The translations under genes and the position numbers were made by a program. The notes under the pieces were generated by a model. It saw only the letters and a list, made by a program, of their open reading frames with translations, was not told where the DNA came from and did not search any database. DNA of 30,839 nt, from positions 1 through 30,839 of the forward strand of contig JAJYJL010000003.1 in the NCBI GenBank assembly GCA_021789565.1, read 5' to 3'. The DNA comes from Acidobacteriota bacterium. GTDB taxonomy: Bacteria; Acidobacteriota; Terriglobia; UBA7540. This document shows, one piece after another, positions 1 through 8,323 of the stretch (the first letter of the stretch is position 1; each line of letters starts with the position of its first letter).

Positions 1-1
1 C

Positions 2-118
2 GGCAACGTCTATTTTGTCTGCTCGGATTATGGCACCGCGTTTTTGATTTCCGCAGGCATGCTGAACGTCCTGACCATCCTGGACGCGTACGACATTGCG
101 GTGGGAAGGAAGTCTTAG
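2..118 (+). CDS. C-terminal end of a membrane protein (partial)
   Basis: The frame is open from the window edge to TAG at 116-118 and gives 38 residues containing a hydrophobic stretch and ending LDAYDIAVGRKS. The upstream part lies outside the window, so no function can be read directly. From memory, this ending (an ALDAYDIA-GRK-like tail after a last membrane helix) resembles the acidobacterial DUF6677 family of small multi-pass membrane proteins, but that is a weak recollection. It is followed after 180 bp by another small membrane protein on the same strand, so the two may be co-transcribed across the inverted repeat between them. Confidence 0.5.
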   Translation, partial: GNVYFVCSDYGTAFLISAGMLNVLTILDAYDIAVGRKS

Positions 119-168
119 CAGATTGCCGGCCCCATGTTCTTTGACCTTACGGTTCCGATGTCCGTGCC

Positions 169-267
169 CGTCATTCCGGTCCCGCTGAAGCGGGAGAGGA
201 ATCTGCTTTGTTTGTCCTGACAAAGATACAGCAGATGCTTCTCCCGCTCTGCGGGATCAGCATGACG
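169..267. repeat. Imperfect inverted repeat, REP/MITE-like
   Basis: The left arm starts CGTCATTCCGGTCCCGCTGA at 169 and the right arm ends with its approximate reverse complement (GCGGGATCAGCATGACG, ending at 267). The arms match over roughly 40 bases with a few differences and could form one long hairpin. Elements starting CGTCATTC and carrying GGAATCTGCTT are familiar dispersed repeats in many soil bacteria. It lies between two same-strand genes and contains no plausible ORF. Confidence 0.75.
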
Positions 268-298
268 GTGCGACGTTTTTTGCCGAAGGGTAAAACAA

Positions 299-472
299 AT
301 GGTTCTCACGCATTTTGAAGCTCTGACGCTGTTTTCCTTCTTTGTCTCCGTGGTGTTTGCGGTGCTCAGCAAACGCACGCTGCGGGAGCAGGTGATCTAC
401 GGCGCCAAGGTTTTTATCGCCTTTGTCGGAATCGCCGTGCTGCTCGGCTGGATCATGTATCCTTTTGCCTGA
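299..472 (+). CDS. Small two-helix membrane protein (57 aa)
   Basis: ATG at 299 is preceded by GAAGGG (285-290) at 8 nt spacing, a good ribosome binding site, and the frame ends with TGA at 470-472. The protein has a hydrophobic helix at about residues 10-25, a short basic loop (SKRTLREQ), and a second helix at about 36-55 ending MYPFA. It therefore looks like a two-pass inner-membrane protein with a basic loop that probably faces the cytoplasm. The family is not recognised and no function is claimed. It follows the partial membrane gene on the same strand and converges on the glycosidase-like gene 52 bp downstream. The ribosome binding site and the amphipathic pattern argue that it is a real gene despite its size. 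Confidence 0.65.
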   Translation: MVLTHFEALTLFSFFVSVVFAVLSKRTLREQVIYGAKVFIAFVGIAVLLGWIMYPFA

Positions 473-524
473 TTCCGGTTCCCCTCTTTTCCCTGCCCGA
501 TCCTGAATCTCTACAGACGCCCTC

Positions 525-2198
525 TCATCTCTTGGAAACCAGATCGCCGAAAGCGGGAAGCAGCTTGTATTTGTTCCGCCAGGTGGTGTACATGATGCCG
601 ATGGCGCCGGGCGTGCGGTCGAGCGACTTCAGCCAGCCTTTGGGATTGTCCAGGTTGTCGGCATCGTAATAAGCGCCGGCAAGCGTGTGGTAGCCGAGTT
701 TGGAAAAGAACGGCAGGCTCAGGTCGCGCTTTTCGTAATACCAGCAGGCGATCTCCAAGTTCTTTGGCAAGTACTTCCAGGTGCCGTCAAAGCTTCCGTC
801 GATCAGGTAATACTGCTTGCGGGCGTTGTGGTTGGGATCGAACATGTCTGACCAGATAAAAACCTCGGCGCCGGGATGAACGGCGCGAATCATTTCCGCC
901 TGCCTCTTGACGCAATCTCCCAGGATTTCCGCCATCGGCAGGTGACGGTCCTTGCAGGCTTTGCAGAAGCCGCCAATGCGGATTTCATCCATGCTGAGGA
1001 AGTACTTTTCCGGCGACAGATACTTCTCGATGAGCGGAATCTGCCTTTTCCAGATTTCGTAAACCTCCGGCTCCGACATATCGATGGGAACCTGGTCCTT
1101 GTAAATCGACAGGCTGTGGAAGTAATCCACGCGCAGGCGGTCGCCGGGACGGATGCGGCTGCCCGCCGGCAGGTGGATGGCGGGACTTTCGTGGTCCCAG
1201 CGGAAGTTGAGGTGAGGGTCGGCGATGGCGGCATAGTCCCGTCCCTCCTCATACACCTCGCCCGTCTTCGCATTCCGGACCGTCACCGGTGTTCCCGGCC
1301 GGCGCAGGACGTTCGTGAGGCCCACTTCTTCGAACTCCACATCATCCAGCCAGACGTTCCGGGCCTTGCCGTCGGCAATGCCCACGCGAAAACTCACCTG
1401 GTCCGCGTACCAGCTATTGAAAGCCCAGTCCATCCTGTTCCAGCCGCTGGCGGCCTTCATGGGAAGTTCCACGTAGGCCAGTTCACGGCCGTCCGGGGCG
1501 ATGGCCCAGAAATGGAAACGCGTTTCCGGTGATACGCCTTCCGTCCTGACCCAGCAGCGCAGGCGATAGCAACGGTGGGGAGTGGTGCGGATGTTCTGCG
1601 CCAGATAGGTGTCTCCGGAGGCGCCGTTAAAATCCGAGATGCGGACAGAAGCCTTTCCGGAATGGAACACGGCAGTGTCGATGGAAACGTTTCGCCCGTG
1701 AACGGAAAAGCCCGCCGGATGATTCCCCTGCCGGTCTTCGAATCCGCCGTTCAAAAGTTTTGCGGGCGAATCAGGAACAAAATGCGCCTGGTGTTCTGCG
1801 GCCACGAACAGCGCGCCATGGACGGGAAGCCCGGCGGCAAGATTTTTGTTGTGGGCGGTAATTCCGCTGCCGTATCCCACGCTGAACCCCAGGGGGATGA
1901 TTTCCACTTCCAGGCTGTCGCAGGTTTTCTTCAGGCGGGTGAGCCGCGTGAGAAATGACTGAGGCTTCAAGTCCAGTTGATCGAAGCCCGCCGAGAGCAA
2001 CATGCCGTTCAACCCGTGACGGGCGGCAGTGTGTGCGATGCCCTCGACGCGCTTCAGTTCTTCCTCACTCGCGAGGCCGGTTGAAACGTAAACCCAGCGG
2101 TCGGGGTAAATTTTGGAGCGGCCCGGCGTCAGAACTTTCAAAGATGCTGTGGCGGCTACGCCTGCCTGAAGGAACCGTCTTCGGCTGATGGGATACAT
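525..2198 (-). CDS. Tat-exported glycoside hydrolase-like protein with internal carbohydrate-binding-type domain
   Basis: 557 residues. The start at 2198 is chosen over an in-frame ATG at 2216 because GGAGG lies 9 nt before it. The N-terminus SRRRFLQAG followed by an Ala-rich stretch is a twin-arginine signal, so the protein is exported. Residues about 35-140 look like the first part of a TIM barrel. Residues about 148-292 start LLNGGFED and contain WLDDVEFEE, the pattern of a jelly-roll CBM-like domain. After residue 360 the barrel appears to resume, with SMDEIRIGG at 402-410; the Asp404-Glu405 pair is reminiscent of the catalytic DE of family GH20 hexosaminidases. A C-terminal YTTWRNKY segment would fit a barrel Trp lining a sugar site. 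The exact family and substrate are not established; it could be an unassigned glycosidase. It is divergent from an MFS transporter, which suggests extracellular glycan breakdown with product uptake. Confidence 0.75.
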   Translation of the reverse strand: MYPISRRRFLQAGVAATASLKVLTPGRSKIYPDRWVYVSTGLASEEELKRVEGIAHTAARHGLNGMLLSAGFDQLDLKPQSFLTRLTRLKKTCDSLEVEIIPLGFSVGYGSGITAHNKNLAAGLPVHGALFVAAEHQAHFVPDSPAKLLNGGFEDRQGNHPAGFSVHGRNVSIDTAVFHSGKASVRISDFNGASGDTYLAQNIRTTPHRCYRLRCWVRTEGVSPETRFHFWAIAPDGRELAYVELPMKAASGWNRMDWAFNSWYADQVSFRVGIADGKARNVWLDDVEFEEVGLTNVLRRPGTPVTVRNAKTGEVYEEGRDYAAIADPHLNFRWDHESPAIHLPAGSRIRPGDRLRVDYFHSLSIYKDQVPIDMSEPEVYEIWKRQIPLIEKYLSPEKYFLSMDEIRIGGFCKACKDRHLPMAEILGDCVKRQAEMIRAVHPGAEVFIWSDMFDPNHNARKQYYLIDGSFDGTWKYLPKNLEIACWYYEKRDLSLPFFSKLGYHTLAGAYYDADNLDNPKGWLKSLDRTPGAIGIMYTTWRNKYKLLPAFGDLVSKR

Positions 2199-2207
2199 CG
2201 CAAGTTG

Positions 2208-2212
2208 CCTCC
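2208..2212 (-). promoter_or_regulatory. Shine-Dalgarno site fixing the start of the glycosidase-like gene
   Basis: On the minus strand GGAGG is followed by 9 nt (CAACTTGCG) and then ATG at 2198. The alternative in-frame ATG at 2216 lies upstream of this site and so cannot use it. Confidence 0.7.
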
Positions 2213-2325
2213 GCAATGGAATGCTTTTCGAGGCACAACAATACCACAGGCGAAATGTCCTGGTGGCACAATCTCAGGTCGTCTTCAATCTCTGGTCCGC
2301 AGAAGTATGATTCTGCATCTTTCCC

Positions 2326-2353
2326 TTGAACTCTTTGGGAATTGCGATATGCT
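2326..2353 (+). promoter_or_regulatory. Candidate sigma70-type promoter for the MFS gene
   Basis: TTGAAC (2326-2331) and TATGCT (2348-2353) are 16 nt apart, each matching the consensus at 4 of 6 positions, and lie about 30 nt upstream of the MFS start in the divergent 187-bp spacer. This is a weak pattern match only. Confidence 0.25.
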
Positions 2354-2385
2354 GCCCAAGTCCTTCCTGAAGGCTGGGAGACCCA

Positions 2386-3699
2386 ATGAATACAGAGAAT
2401 GGAACAAGCTCCGGCGTCCCTTTCACCGTTGTTCCGTCCCTCGGCGTCAGCAATACGCGGCGATGGGTGGTGATGTGGCTGCTTTTTATCGCTTCGATCA
2501 TCAACTATCTCGACCGCACAACGATTTCGTTTGCCTTGCCGCTGATTTCCCACGACCTTCACCTGGGTCCGGAATCCAAGGGCGTCCTGCTCTCGGCGTT
2601 TTTCTGGTCCTACACCGCAATGCAGATCCCCATCGGCCTGATGGCAGACCGCATGGACCTGTTGTGGGTCTACGCCGGGGCCTTTGCGCTCTGGTCCGTG
2701 GCGCAGGGCCTGACGGGCCTGGCCGGCACCCTGACGGTGCTCATCCTGCTTCGCGTTCTGCTGGGTTTTGGCGAATCCATTTACCTGCCGGGCGGCCTCA
2801 AGGTTGTGAGCGTGCTTTTTGGCCGCGCTGAACGCGGCCTGCCGTCGGGCTTTTTCGATTCCGGCACCCGCTTCGGCCTGGTCGTGGGAGGGCTCGCCAT
2901 TCCCTGGCTGCTGGTGCATTACGGCTGGCGGGACGCGTTTGTGATGATCGGGATCCTGGGCCTCATCTGGCTGGTCCCGTGGTTCATTGCTTTCCCGGCC
3001 AAACTGGCAAAGAAGCCCCAGCCACAGTTGCCGGCCGAAGCGCCCGGGCCGCAGGCGCGCCGGCGCTTCAGGCTGGCGCATTTTGACCGCAACCTGCTGG
3101 GCGTCTGCCTGGGCTTTTTCTGCTTCGATTATTTCTGGTATCTGATGCTCACCTGGCTTCCTGACTACCTGTACGAAGCCCGGCATCTGAGCATCATCAA
3201 GGCGGGGCTGTTCTCGGCCATGCCTTACGCGGTATTTGCCGTTTGCGAGCCGCTGGGGGGCTGGGTTGCCGACCGCCTGATCAAACGCGGCTGGAACGCC
3301 ACCCGCACGCGAAAAAGCATCATAACTTTCGGCTTCCTGTTCGGCCTGCTGATGATCCCCGCGGCCTTTGTCCAGAGCGCCAATATCGCCGTGGGGTTGA
3401 TCGTCGGCGCGGGCTTTGTGGGACTGTCCACCGCCAATCTGCTGGTGATGGTGCAGCTCTGCGCCCCGCACGACGAGGTCGGAGTCTGGACCGGGTTCCT
3501 GAACTTTGCAGGAAACATCGGAGGCATCGCCGCGCCGCTGGTCACCGGCTTCCTGATCGCCTGGACCGGCTCGTTTGTGGCCGGCTTTGTGCTGGGGCCG
3601 GTGCTGCTGGTGAGCGGCCTGCTGGCCTACTGGTTCATTGTGGGGAAACTCGAGTCCCCGCAGGACACAACGGAAAACATTATTGCCGAAGTGGGATAA
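2386..3699 (+). CDS. MFS transporter, anion:cation symporter (sugar-acid) type
   Basis: 437 residues with twelve predicted hydrophobic segments. The first helix carries INYLDRTTISFALP, a hallmark of the ACS subfamily (ExuT/GudP hexuronate and glucarate carriers, also nitrate/tartrate-like members). The loop between helices 2 and 3 has the MFS signature form G-x-x-x-D-R (GLMADRMD), and helix 4 carries the LLRVLLGFGESIYLPG segment typical of the family. GGGAG (2376-2380) lies 5 nt before the ATG. It probably imports a carboxylated sugar or similar small anion with protons at the inner membrane. The neighbouring exported glycosidase-like protein and DegT-type enzyme support a role in sugar-derivative use, but the substrate cannot be read from the sequence. 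Confidence 0.88.
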   Translation: MNTENGTSSGVPFTVVPSLGVSNTRRWVVMWLLFIASIINYLDRTTISFALPLISHDLHLGPESKGVLLSAFFWSYTAMQIPIGLMADRMDLLWVYAGAFALWSVAQGLTGLAGTLTVLILLRVLLGFGESIYLPGGLKVVSVLFGRAERGLPSGFFDSGTRFGLVVGGLAIPWLLVHYGWRDAFVMIGILGLIWLVPWFIAFPAKLAKKPQPQLPAEAPGPQARRRFRLAHFDRNLLGVCLGFFCFDYFWYLMLTWLPDYLYEARHLSIIKAGLFSAMPYAVFAVCEPLGGWVADRLIKRGWNATRTRKSIITFGFLFGLLMIPAAFVQSANIAVGLIVGAGFVGLSTANLLVMVQLCAPHDEVGVWTGFLNFAGNIGGIAAPLVTGFLIAWTGSFVAGFVLGPVLLVSGLLAYWFIVGKLESPQDTTENIIAEVG

Positions 3700-3779
3700 A
3701 ATATCCGCCGGGCAGGGGTCCCCTGGCCAGGGTTGCAAGGCGAGATGTTAGCGCGGATTATTCATGACGCAGCAGGGCT

Positions 3780-3953
3780 CCGTGAAAGGGCACGACTTCA
3801 GTCGTGCCGGTGGGAGCGCCTGAAAAGCTCCTCTCGGGGCTTCAGCCCCTGAGCGGAACGCTCATGGCGCCGGAACTTTCGCCGGCTGAAGCCGCCGGCT
3901 TCGAACCGGGTCTGCGGCACGACTGAAGTCGTGCCCCTTCTCCCCTTTCACGG
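3780..3953. repeat. 174-bp palindromic composite repeat
   Basis: The element begins CCGTGAAAGGG (3780-3790) and ends with near-complementary CCCCTTTCACGG (3942-3953). Just inside each end is GGCACGACTTCAGTCGTGCC (3789-3808) or its inverted partner GGCACGACTGAAGTCGTGCC (3916-3935), each itself a perfect hairpin. The centre holds further hairpins, GGGGC-TTCA-GCCCC (3836-3850) and a GCCGGC-rich one (3881-3900). It fills most of the 299-bp gap between the MFS and DegT genes. It may act as a transcription or mRNA-processing boundary. No ORF in it looks real. Confidence 0.75.
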
Positions 3954-3998
3954 CAGCATCCGCCGGCCCTTGAATAGTCCGGGCTGAAGGAGAAGACC

Positions 3999-5315
3999 AT
4001 GGGGAAACTGGCAATCACGGGAGGCAAACCCGTCCGCACGAAGACTTTTGCCGACTGGCCGATTTACGGTCGGCAAGAAGAGCGCGCGTTGCAGAAAGTG
4101 CTGGCCAGCCGCAACTGGGGCGGCTATCCGTTTCCCAACACCATCGCCGACCGTTTTGCGCAGAAGTTCGCAAAGTTCCACGGCGCAAAGTACGGCCTGG
4201 CGGTTTCCAACGGCACGGTGGCCATCCAGGTGGCGCTGAAAGCGGCGGGCATCCAGCCGGGCGATGAAGTGATTGTTCCGGCCTACACGTGGGAAGGGAC
4301 GGTCGGTCCGGTATTGCTGTTGAACGCCGTGCCCGTCTTCGTTGACGTCGATCCCGGCACTTACTGCCTGGACGCCCGGCTCATCGAGGCGGCATTGACG
4401 GAGAAGACCCGCGCCATCCTGCCCGTGCATCTGGCCATGAGCTTTGCCGATATGGACGCCATCATGAAGATCGCGCGCAAACACAACCTGCTGGTGATTG
4501 AAGACTGCGCGCACGCCCACGGCGGCCAATGGCGAAAGAAGGGCGCAGGAGCCACGGGCGACTTCGGCTGCTTCAGCTTCCAGTCGAGCAAACTGATGAC
4601 CTCCGGCGAAGGCGGCGGGGTGATCACCAGCAAGCTGGTCTACTACGAGCGTGCGCAATCGTATGTGAATTGCGGCCGCGCCAGCCAGACCGACAGCTTT
4701 GGCCACCGGCTGATCGGATTTAATTTCCGTGTGACGGAATTCCAGGCAGCCATTCTGGAAGCGCAGCTCGAGCGCCTGCCCGGGCAGGCCAAAAAGCGCC
4801 AGGCCAACATGGCGCATCTGGAAAAACGGCTGCGCAAGATTCCCGGCCTCGATTTCCTCAAGCACGACAAGCGCAACACGCGCGTGGCGGCTTACCAGTA
4901 CGTTTTCAAATACAATGCGGAAGCCTTTGGCAACACTCCGCGGGCGGCTTTTCTGGGAGCGCTGGAGCTGGAAGGCATCCCCTGCGACGGGCTGTTCTAC
5001 GAGCCCGTTTACAAGAGCGCGCTGTTTCCGCTGGACCCGGCGGAATTTCCGGCGCTTTCATGGGGCCGCGCGGAACCGCTGGACCCGCGGACGAAATATC
5101 ATTGCCCGGTTTCAGAGCGCGCCGCATACGAGGAATCCGTGTGGCTGCCGCACCATCTGTTCCTCGGCAGCCGTCAGGACGTTGACGACATTGCCGACGC
5201 GGTGGAAAAGGTTTGCGCGAACGTGGACGAATTGCGCGGCCTCAAACATCCGGCGATTGAAAAAGGAGCGATGAGCCGCGTGGAGCGCCCGCGCATCGAA
5301 AAGCGCCAGTATTAG
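3999..5315 (+). CDS. DegT/DnrJ/EryC1/StrS family PLP-dependent aminotransferase
   Basis: 438 residues, fold-type I PLP enzyme. AAGGAG sits 6 nt before the ATG. Characteristic features are the SNGTVAIQVAL segment (70-80), PGDEVIVPAYTW (87-98), VIEDCAHAHGG (166-176) with Asp169 for the pyridine nitrogen, and SFQSSKLMTSGEGGG (193-207) with Lys198 as the expected Schiff-base lysine. All are intact. Family members transfer an amino group to keto-sugars or scyllo-inosose, and some are dehydratases. The family's common N-terminal start, LAITGGKPVR, is present. The neighbours (MFS carrier upstream, CoA ligase downstream) do not settle the substrate. Amino-sugar or aminocyclitol metabolism is the best guess; membership is firm, the reaction is not. 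Confidence 0.88.
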   Translation: MGKLAITGGKPVRTKTFADWPIYGRQEERALQKVLASRNWGGYPFPNTIADRFAQKFAKFHGAKYGLAVSNGTVAIQVALKAAGIQPGDEVIVPAYTWEGTVGPVLLLNAVPVFVDVDPGTYCLDARLIEAALTEKTRAILPVHLAMSFADMDAIMKIARKHNLLVIEDCAHAHGGQWRKKGAGATGDFGCFSFQSSKLMTSGEGGGVITSKLVYYERAQSYVNCGRASQTDSFGHRLIGFNFRVTEFQAAILEAQLERLPGQAKKRQANMAHLEKRLRKIPGLDFLKHDKRNTRVAAYQYVFKYNAEAFGNTPRAAFLGALELEGIPCDGLFYEPVYKSALFPLDPAEFPALSWGRAEPLDPRTKYHCPVSERAAYEESVWLPHHLFLGSRQDVDDIADAVEKVCANVDELRGLKHPAIEKGAMSRVERPRIEKRQY

Positions 5316-5418
5316 CGCCGGCAGCGGACGAATGGCCAACCCTTCGACGCCTGCTCTGCCTGGGCGGCGCCGCCTCTTTCAGGCTTCAGCCGCAATCATC
5401 GAGGGACAATAAACAACC

Positions 5419-7011
5419 ATGGTTCTTCCCCTCACTCCAGTCCGCCTCAAGCGCCATGCCGCGCGCATCTTCGGGAAAAAGGAAGGCGTCGTCTGCGGAA
5501 ACCTGCGGCTTACCTACAGCCAGTTTGACGAGCGCTGCGACCGGCTTTCGGCCGCGCTGCTGCGTCTGGGCCTCGAGAAAGGCGAGCGCGTGGCCTTCCT
5601 GAGTTTTAATTGCCACCGCCTGCTGGAAGCCTATTTCGGGGTCCCTCAACTGGGCGCCATCCTGCTGCCGCTCAACATCCGCCTGAGTGCAGAAGAATTG
5701 GCTTACATCCTGAACGATGCCGCGCCCGCCATGCTTTTTTTCGATCCCGAATTCATTCCCCTGCTGGAAGAGTTGCGGCCGGGCGCCCAGTCGGTCAGGC
5801 ACTTTGTGGCGCTGCGGGGTTCTCCGCCCGGGTGGGCGCATCCCATAACCTATGACGAGATCCTGGCCGAGGCCGGGCCGGCGGAAATCGATTACCGCAC
5901 GATTGATGAAAACTCCGTGGCCGAACTTTTTTACACCAGCGGCACCACGGCGCATCCCAAGGGCGTGATGCTCACCCACCGCAACCTCTATCTCCACGCC
6001 TTTTACAGGCTGCAGGTGGAGCACCAGGTGGACAAAGAAGTGGGGCTTTACACGGTGCCGCTGTTTCACGTGAACAGTTGGGGCACGCCGCACTTCCTGA
6101 CCCTGCTGGGAGGGCGGCACGTGATGATCAAAAAGTTTGATCCGCTCACCGTGCTCCAACTGGTCGAGGCCGAGCGCGTGACGCAGCTCCAGATGGTTCC
6201 CACCATGGCGACCGCCATGATCAATCACCCGGAGTTCGCCCGCTACGATGTCTCCAGCGTCAAAACCGTGTTCCTCGGCGGCGCGCCCTGCAGCACGGCG
6301 CTGGTGCGCGAGATTGAAGAAAAGATGCCGGGCTGCGTGGCCAAGGGCGGTTACGGCCTGACGGAAACTTCGCCGGTCATCTCCTTCGCCAGCATCAAAG
6401 AGCACCTGGCGGGCGATCCTCCGTATGTTCAGGACCGCCGCAAGGCGACCGCGGGTTGCGCGCTGGCCGGCGCGGAAATCCGCGTGGTGGATATCCATGG
6501 CAACGACGTCAAGCCCGACGGCGAAGAAGTGGGCGAGGTAATTGTCCGCAGCGACGTGGTGATGGCGGGCTACTGGAATCAGCCGGAAGCCACCGAACGC
6601 GCCATCCAGGACGATTGGTTCCACACCGGCGACCTGGCCACGATTGACGAGGACGGTTACGTCCTGATCGTCGATCGCTCCAAGGACATGATTTTGAGCG
6701 GCGGCGAGAACATCGCCTCGGCGGAGGTTGAACGCGTCCTCAGCTTGCATCCTGCGGTGCTGGAATGCGCGGTGATTGCCGTTCCGGACGACAAGTGGGG
6801 CGAGGTGCCCAAGGCGCTGGTGGTGCTTCGCGCGGAGCAGGCCGCCGATGAAGCCGGCATCCTCGACCACTGCCGCGGCCATCTGGCCGGATTCAAGGTC
6901 CCCAAGTCGGTGGAATTCCTGCCAGGGCTGCCCAAAGGCGGCACGGGCAAAATCCTGAAGAAGGTGCTGCGCGAACCCTACTGGGCGGGCCGCAAGCGGC
7001 ACGTGCAGTGA
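5419..7011 (+). CDS. AMP-dependent acyl-CoA synthetase (fatty-acid-CoA ligase type)
   Basis: 530 residues, ANL superfamily. The phosphate-binding motif YTSGTTAHPKGVMLTH starts at residue 172. GYGLTET (311-317) is the adenylate-binding motif, WFHTGDLATIDEDGYV and DRSKDMILSGGENI form the hinge and A8 region, and PKGGTGKILKK carries the catalytic lysine at 511. It activates a carboxylate with ATP to an acyl-adenylate and then transfers it to CoA, in the cytoplasm. Sequence style is closest to medium/long-chain FadD-like or 3-methylmercaptopropionyl-CoA ligase-like enzymes; chain specificity cannot be read. GAGGG (5401-5405) is 13 nt before the ATG, so the ribosome site is only fair. It stands 30 bp before murB on the same strand, possibly one transcript. 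Confidence 0.9.
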   Translation: MVLPLTPVRLKRHAARIFGKKEGVVCGNLRLTYSQFDERCDRLSAALLRLGLEKGERVAFLSFNCHRLLEAYFGVPQLGAILLPLNIRLSAEELAYILNDAAPAMLFFDPEFIPLLEELRPGAQSVRHFVALRGSPPGWAHPITYDEILAEAGPAEIDYRTIDENSVAELFYTSGTTAHPKGVMLTHRNLYLHAFYRLQVEHQVDKEVGLYTVPLFHVNSWGTPHFLTLLGGRHVMIKKFDPLTVLQLVEAERVTQLQMVPTMATAMINHPEFARYDVSSVKTVFLGGAPCSTALVREIEEKMPGCVAKGGYGLTETSPVISFASIKEHLAGDPPYVQDRRKATAGCALAGAEIRVVDIHGNDVKPDGEEVGEVIVRSDVVMAGYWNQPEATERAIQDDWFHTGDLATIDEDGYVLIVDRSKDMILSGGENIASAEVERVLSLHPAVLECAVIAVPDDKWGEVPKALVVLRAEQAADEAGILDHCRGHLAGFKVPKSVEFLPGLPKGGTGKILKKVLREPYWAGRKRHVQ

Positions 7012-7041
7012 CTCGCAGGCCTTCGGAGGCTACACTGAAGC

Positions 7042-8154
7042 ATGGACCATTTCGAGATCAGACGGGATGAGCCGCTCAAGCCCTTCACCACTTTCAAGGT
7101 GGGAGGGCCCGCACGCGCTTTTGCCACTGCGGCCACGCGTGAAGATTTTCTCGATGCCCTTCGGTTTGCGCGGCGGGAAGGGCAGGACGTTTTCCTGCTG
7201 GGCGGGGGGAGCAACATCCTGGTCAGCGACAGCGGCTTCCCGGGACTGGTCATCCATCCCGTCGGGCGGGGCATTGCCATAGAAACCGTGGAGTCCGGAA
7301 AAGTCGTGCTGCGGGCTGAAGCAGGCGAAACCTGGGATGAGGTGGTGGCCCGCTCGGTTGAGGAAGGTTTCTGGGGCATCGAAAGCCTCTCGCACATTCC
7401 CGGCCAGGCCGGCGCGGCCATCGTCCAGAACATCGGAGCGTACGGCCAGCAGATCAGCGATGTGTTTAGGAGCGCCACGGTGATGCAGGTGGCGACGGGC
7501 AACGTGCTGAAGCTCGGCTCCGCCGACTGCGGCTTCGGCTACCGGAAAAGCATTTTCAACTCCGGCATAGGAGACAATCTCATCATTCTTCAGATTGAAC
7601 TGGCGCTCAGCCGCCTGGCCAGGCTGGATCTTCGTTACCTGGACGTGCGCGAGTACTTCAAAGAACGCGGTATCGACAGACCCTCCGCCCAGCAGGTCCG
7701 CGACGCCATCATCGAGATCCGCGACCGCAAATTTCCTTTCCCGCGCGAAGAGAAGGATGGCAACGCGGGGTCGTTTTTCAAGAACCTGGTGTTGAGCGAA
7801 GCGGAATTCGAAGTTCTGCGCGCCAACATCCAGAATAATTTTTCAACCGCGGAATTGCACCGGCTGGAAGAAATTCGCCAGCGCTCAGGCGATGACGGGC
7901 CGGTGAAAATTCCCACCGCCTTTCTGATTGAAATCTGCGGCCTCAAAGGACATCGCGAGGGCAGGGCGCGGGTGAATGAGACCCAGCCGCTGGTTTTGCT
8001 GAACGACGGCGGCGCCACCGCCCACGACGTGCTCACGCTGGCCGGCTGCGTGCGCCGGACCGTCCACGCCCGCACGGGGATGAAGATTTGCCTGGAGCCG
8101 GAACTGGTGGGCTTCAGGCCGGAGCAGGTGGAACAGTACCTGGCGCTCGGCTGA
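7042..8154 (+). CDS. murB: UDP-N-acetylenolpyruvoylglucosamine reductase
   Basis: 370 residues, an FAD-dependent reductase of peptidoglycan precursor synthesis that makes UDP-MurNAc from the enolpyruvyl intermediate with NADPH. The N-terminal FAD domain starts TTFKVGGPA (16-24) and has FLLGGGSNILVSDSGF (51-66). The type I (Escherichia coli-like) form is shown by GYRKSIFN (166-173), where Arg168 corresponds to catalytic Arg159. NAGSFFKN (241-248) contains the proton-donor Ser244, and the C-terminal LEPELVGF carries Glu352, matching Glu325. All three catalytic residues are present. The length is slightly above the E. coli protein (342 aa). It is isolated from other mur genes here and lies between the CoA ligase and a membrane sulfatase-fold gene. 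Confidence 0.95.
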   Translation: MDHFEIRRDEPLKPFTTFKVGGPARAFATAATREDFLDALRFARREGQDVFLLGGGSNILVSDSGFPGLVIHPVGRGIAIETVESGKVVLRAEAGETWDEVVARSVEEGFWGIESLSHIPGQAGAAIVQNIGAYGQQISDVFRSATVMQVATGNVLKLGSADCGFGYRKSIFNSGIGDNLIILQIELALSRLARLDLRYLDVREYFKERGIDRPSAQQVRDAIIEIRDRKFPFPREEKDGNAGSFFKNLVLSEAEFEVLRANIQNNFSTAELHRLEEIRQRSGDDGPVKIPTAFLIEICGLKGHREGRARVNETQPLVLLNDGGATAHDVLTLAGCVRRTVHARTGMKICLEPELVGFRPEQVEQYLALG

Positions 8155-8323
8155 CGCCGCCTGGCCGGGGCAATTTTGAATTTTGTTCCAGAAGCCGCTC
8201 TCCGCAGGAAACCTCGGCCGCCGGTCCCCGCTCCCGCCCGTCCGATCGGACACCGTTGTAGATGCCACGCAGGTGTGTCAGGCTAACCATAAGCGCTGGA
8301 AGCAGGCGAAGGAAAAGGACGAG

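Noticed and set aside
115..378. An 87-codon minus-strand frame over the first repeat
   Set aside because: It crosses the inverted repeat and is antisense to the small membrane gene.
2065..3738. A 557-codon minus-strand frame opposite the MFS gene
   Set aside because: Gln/Arg/His-rich text typical of antisense translation; the plus-strand transporter is clear.
5363..5374. GGCGGCGCCGCC palindrome as a terminator after the DegT gene
   Set aside because: There is no loop and only a short T-run follows, so a functional hairpin is unlikely.
5386..7002. A 538-codon minus-strand frame opposite the acyl-CoA synthetase
   Set aside because: His/Arg/Gly-rich antisense artefact; the plus-strand enzyme has all motifs.
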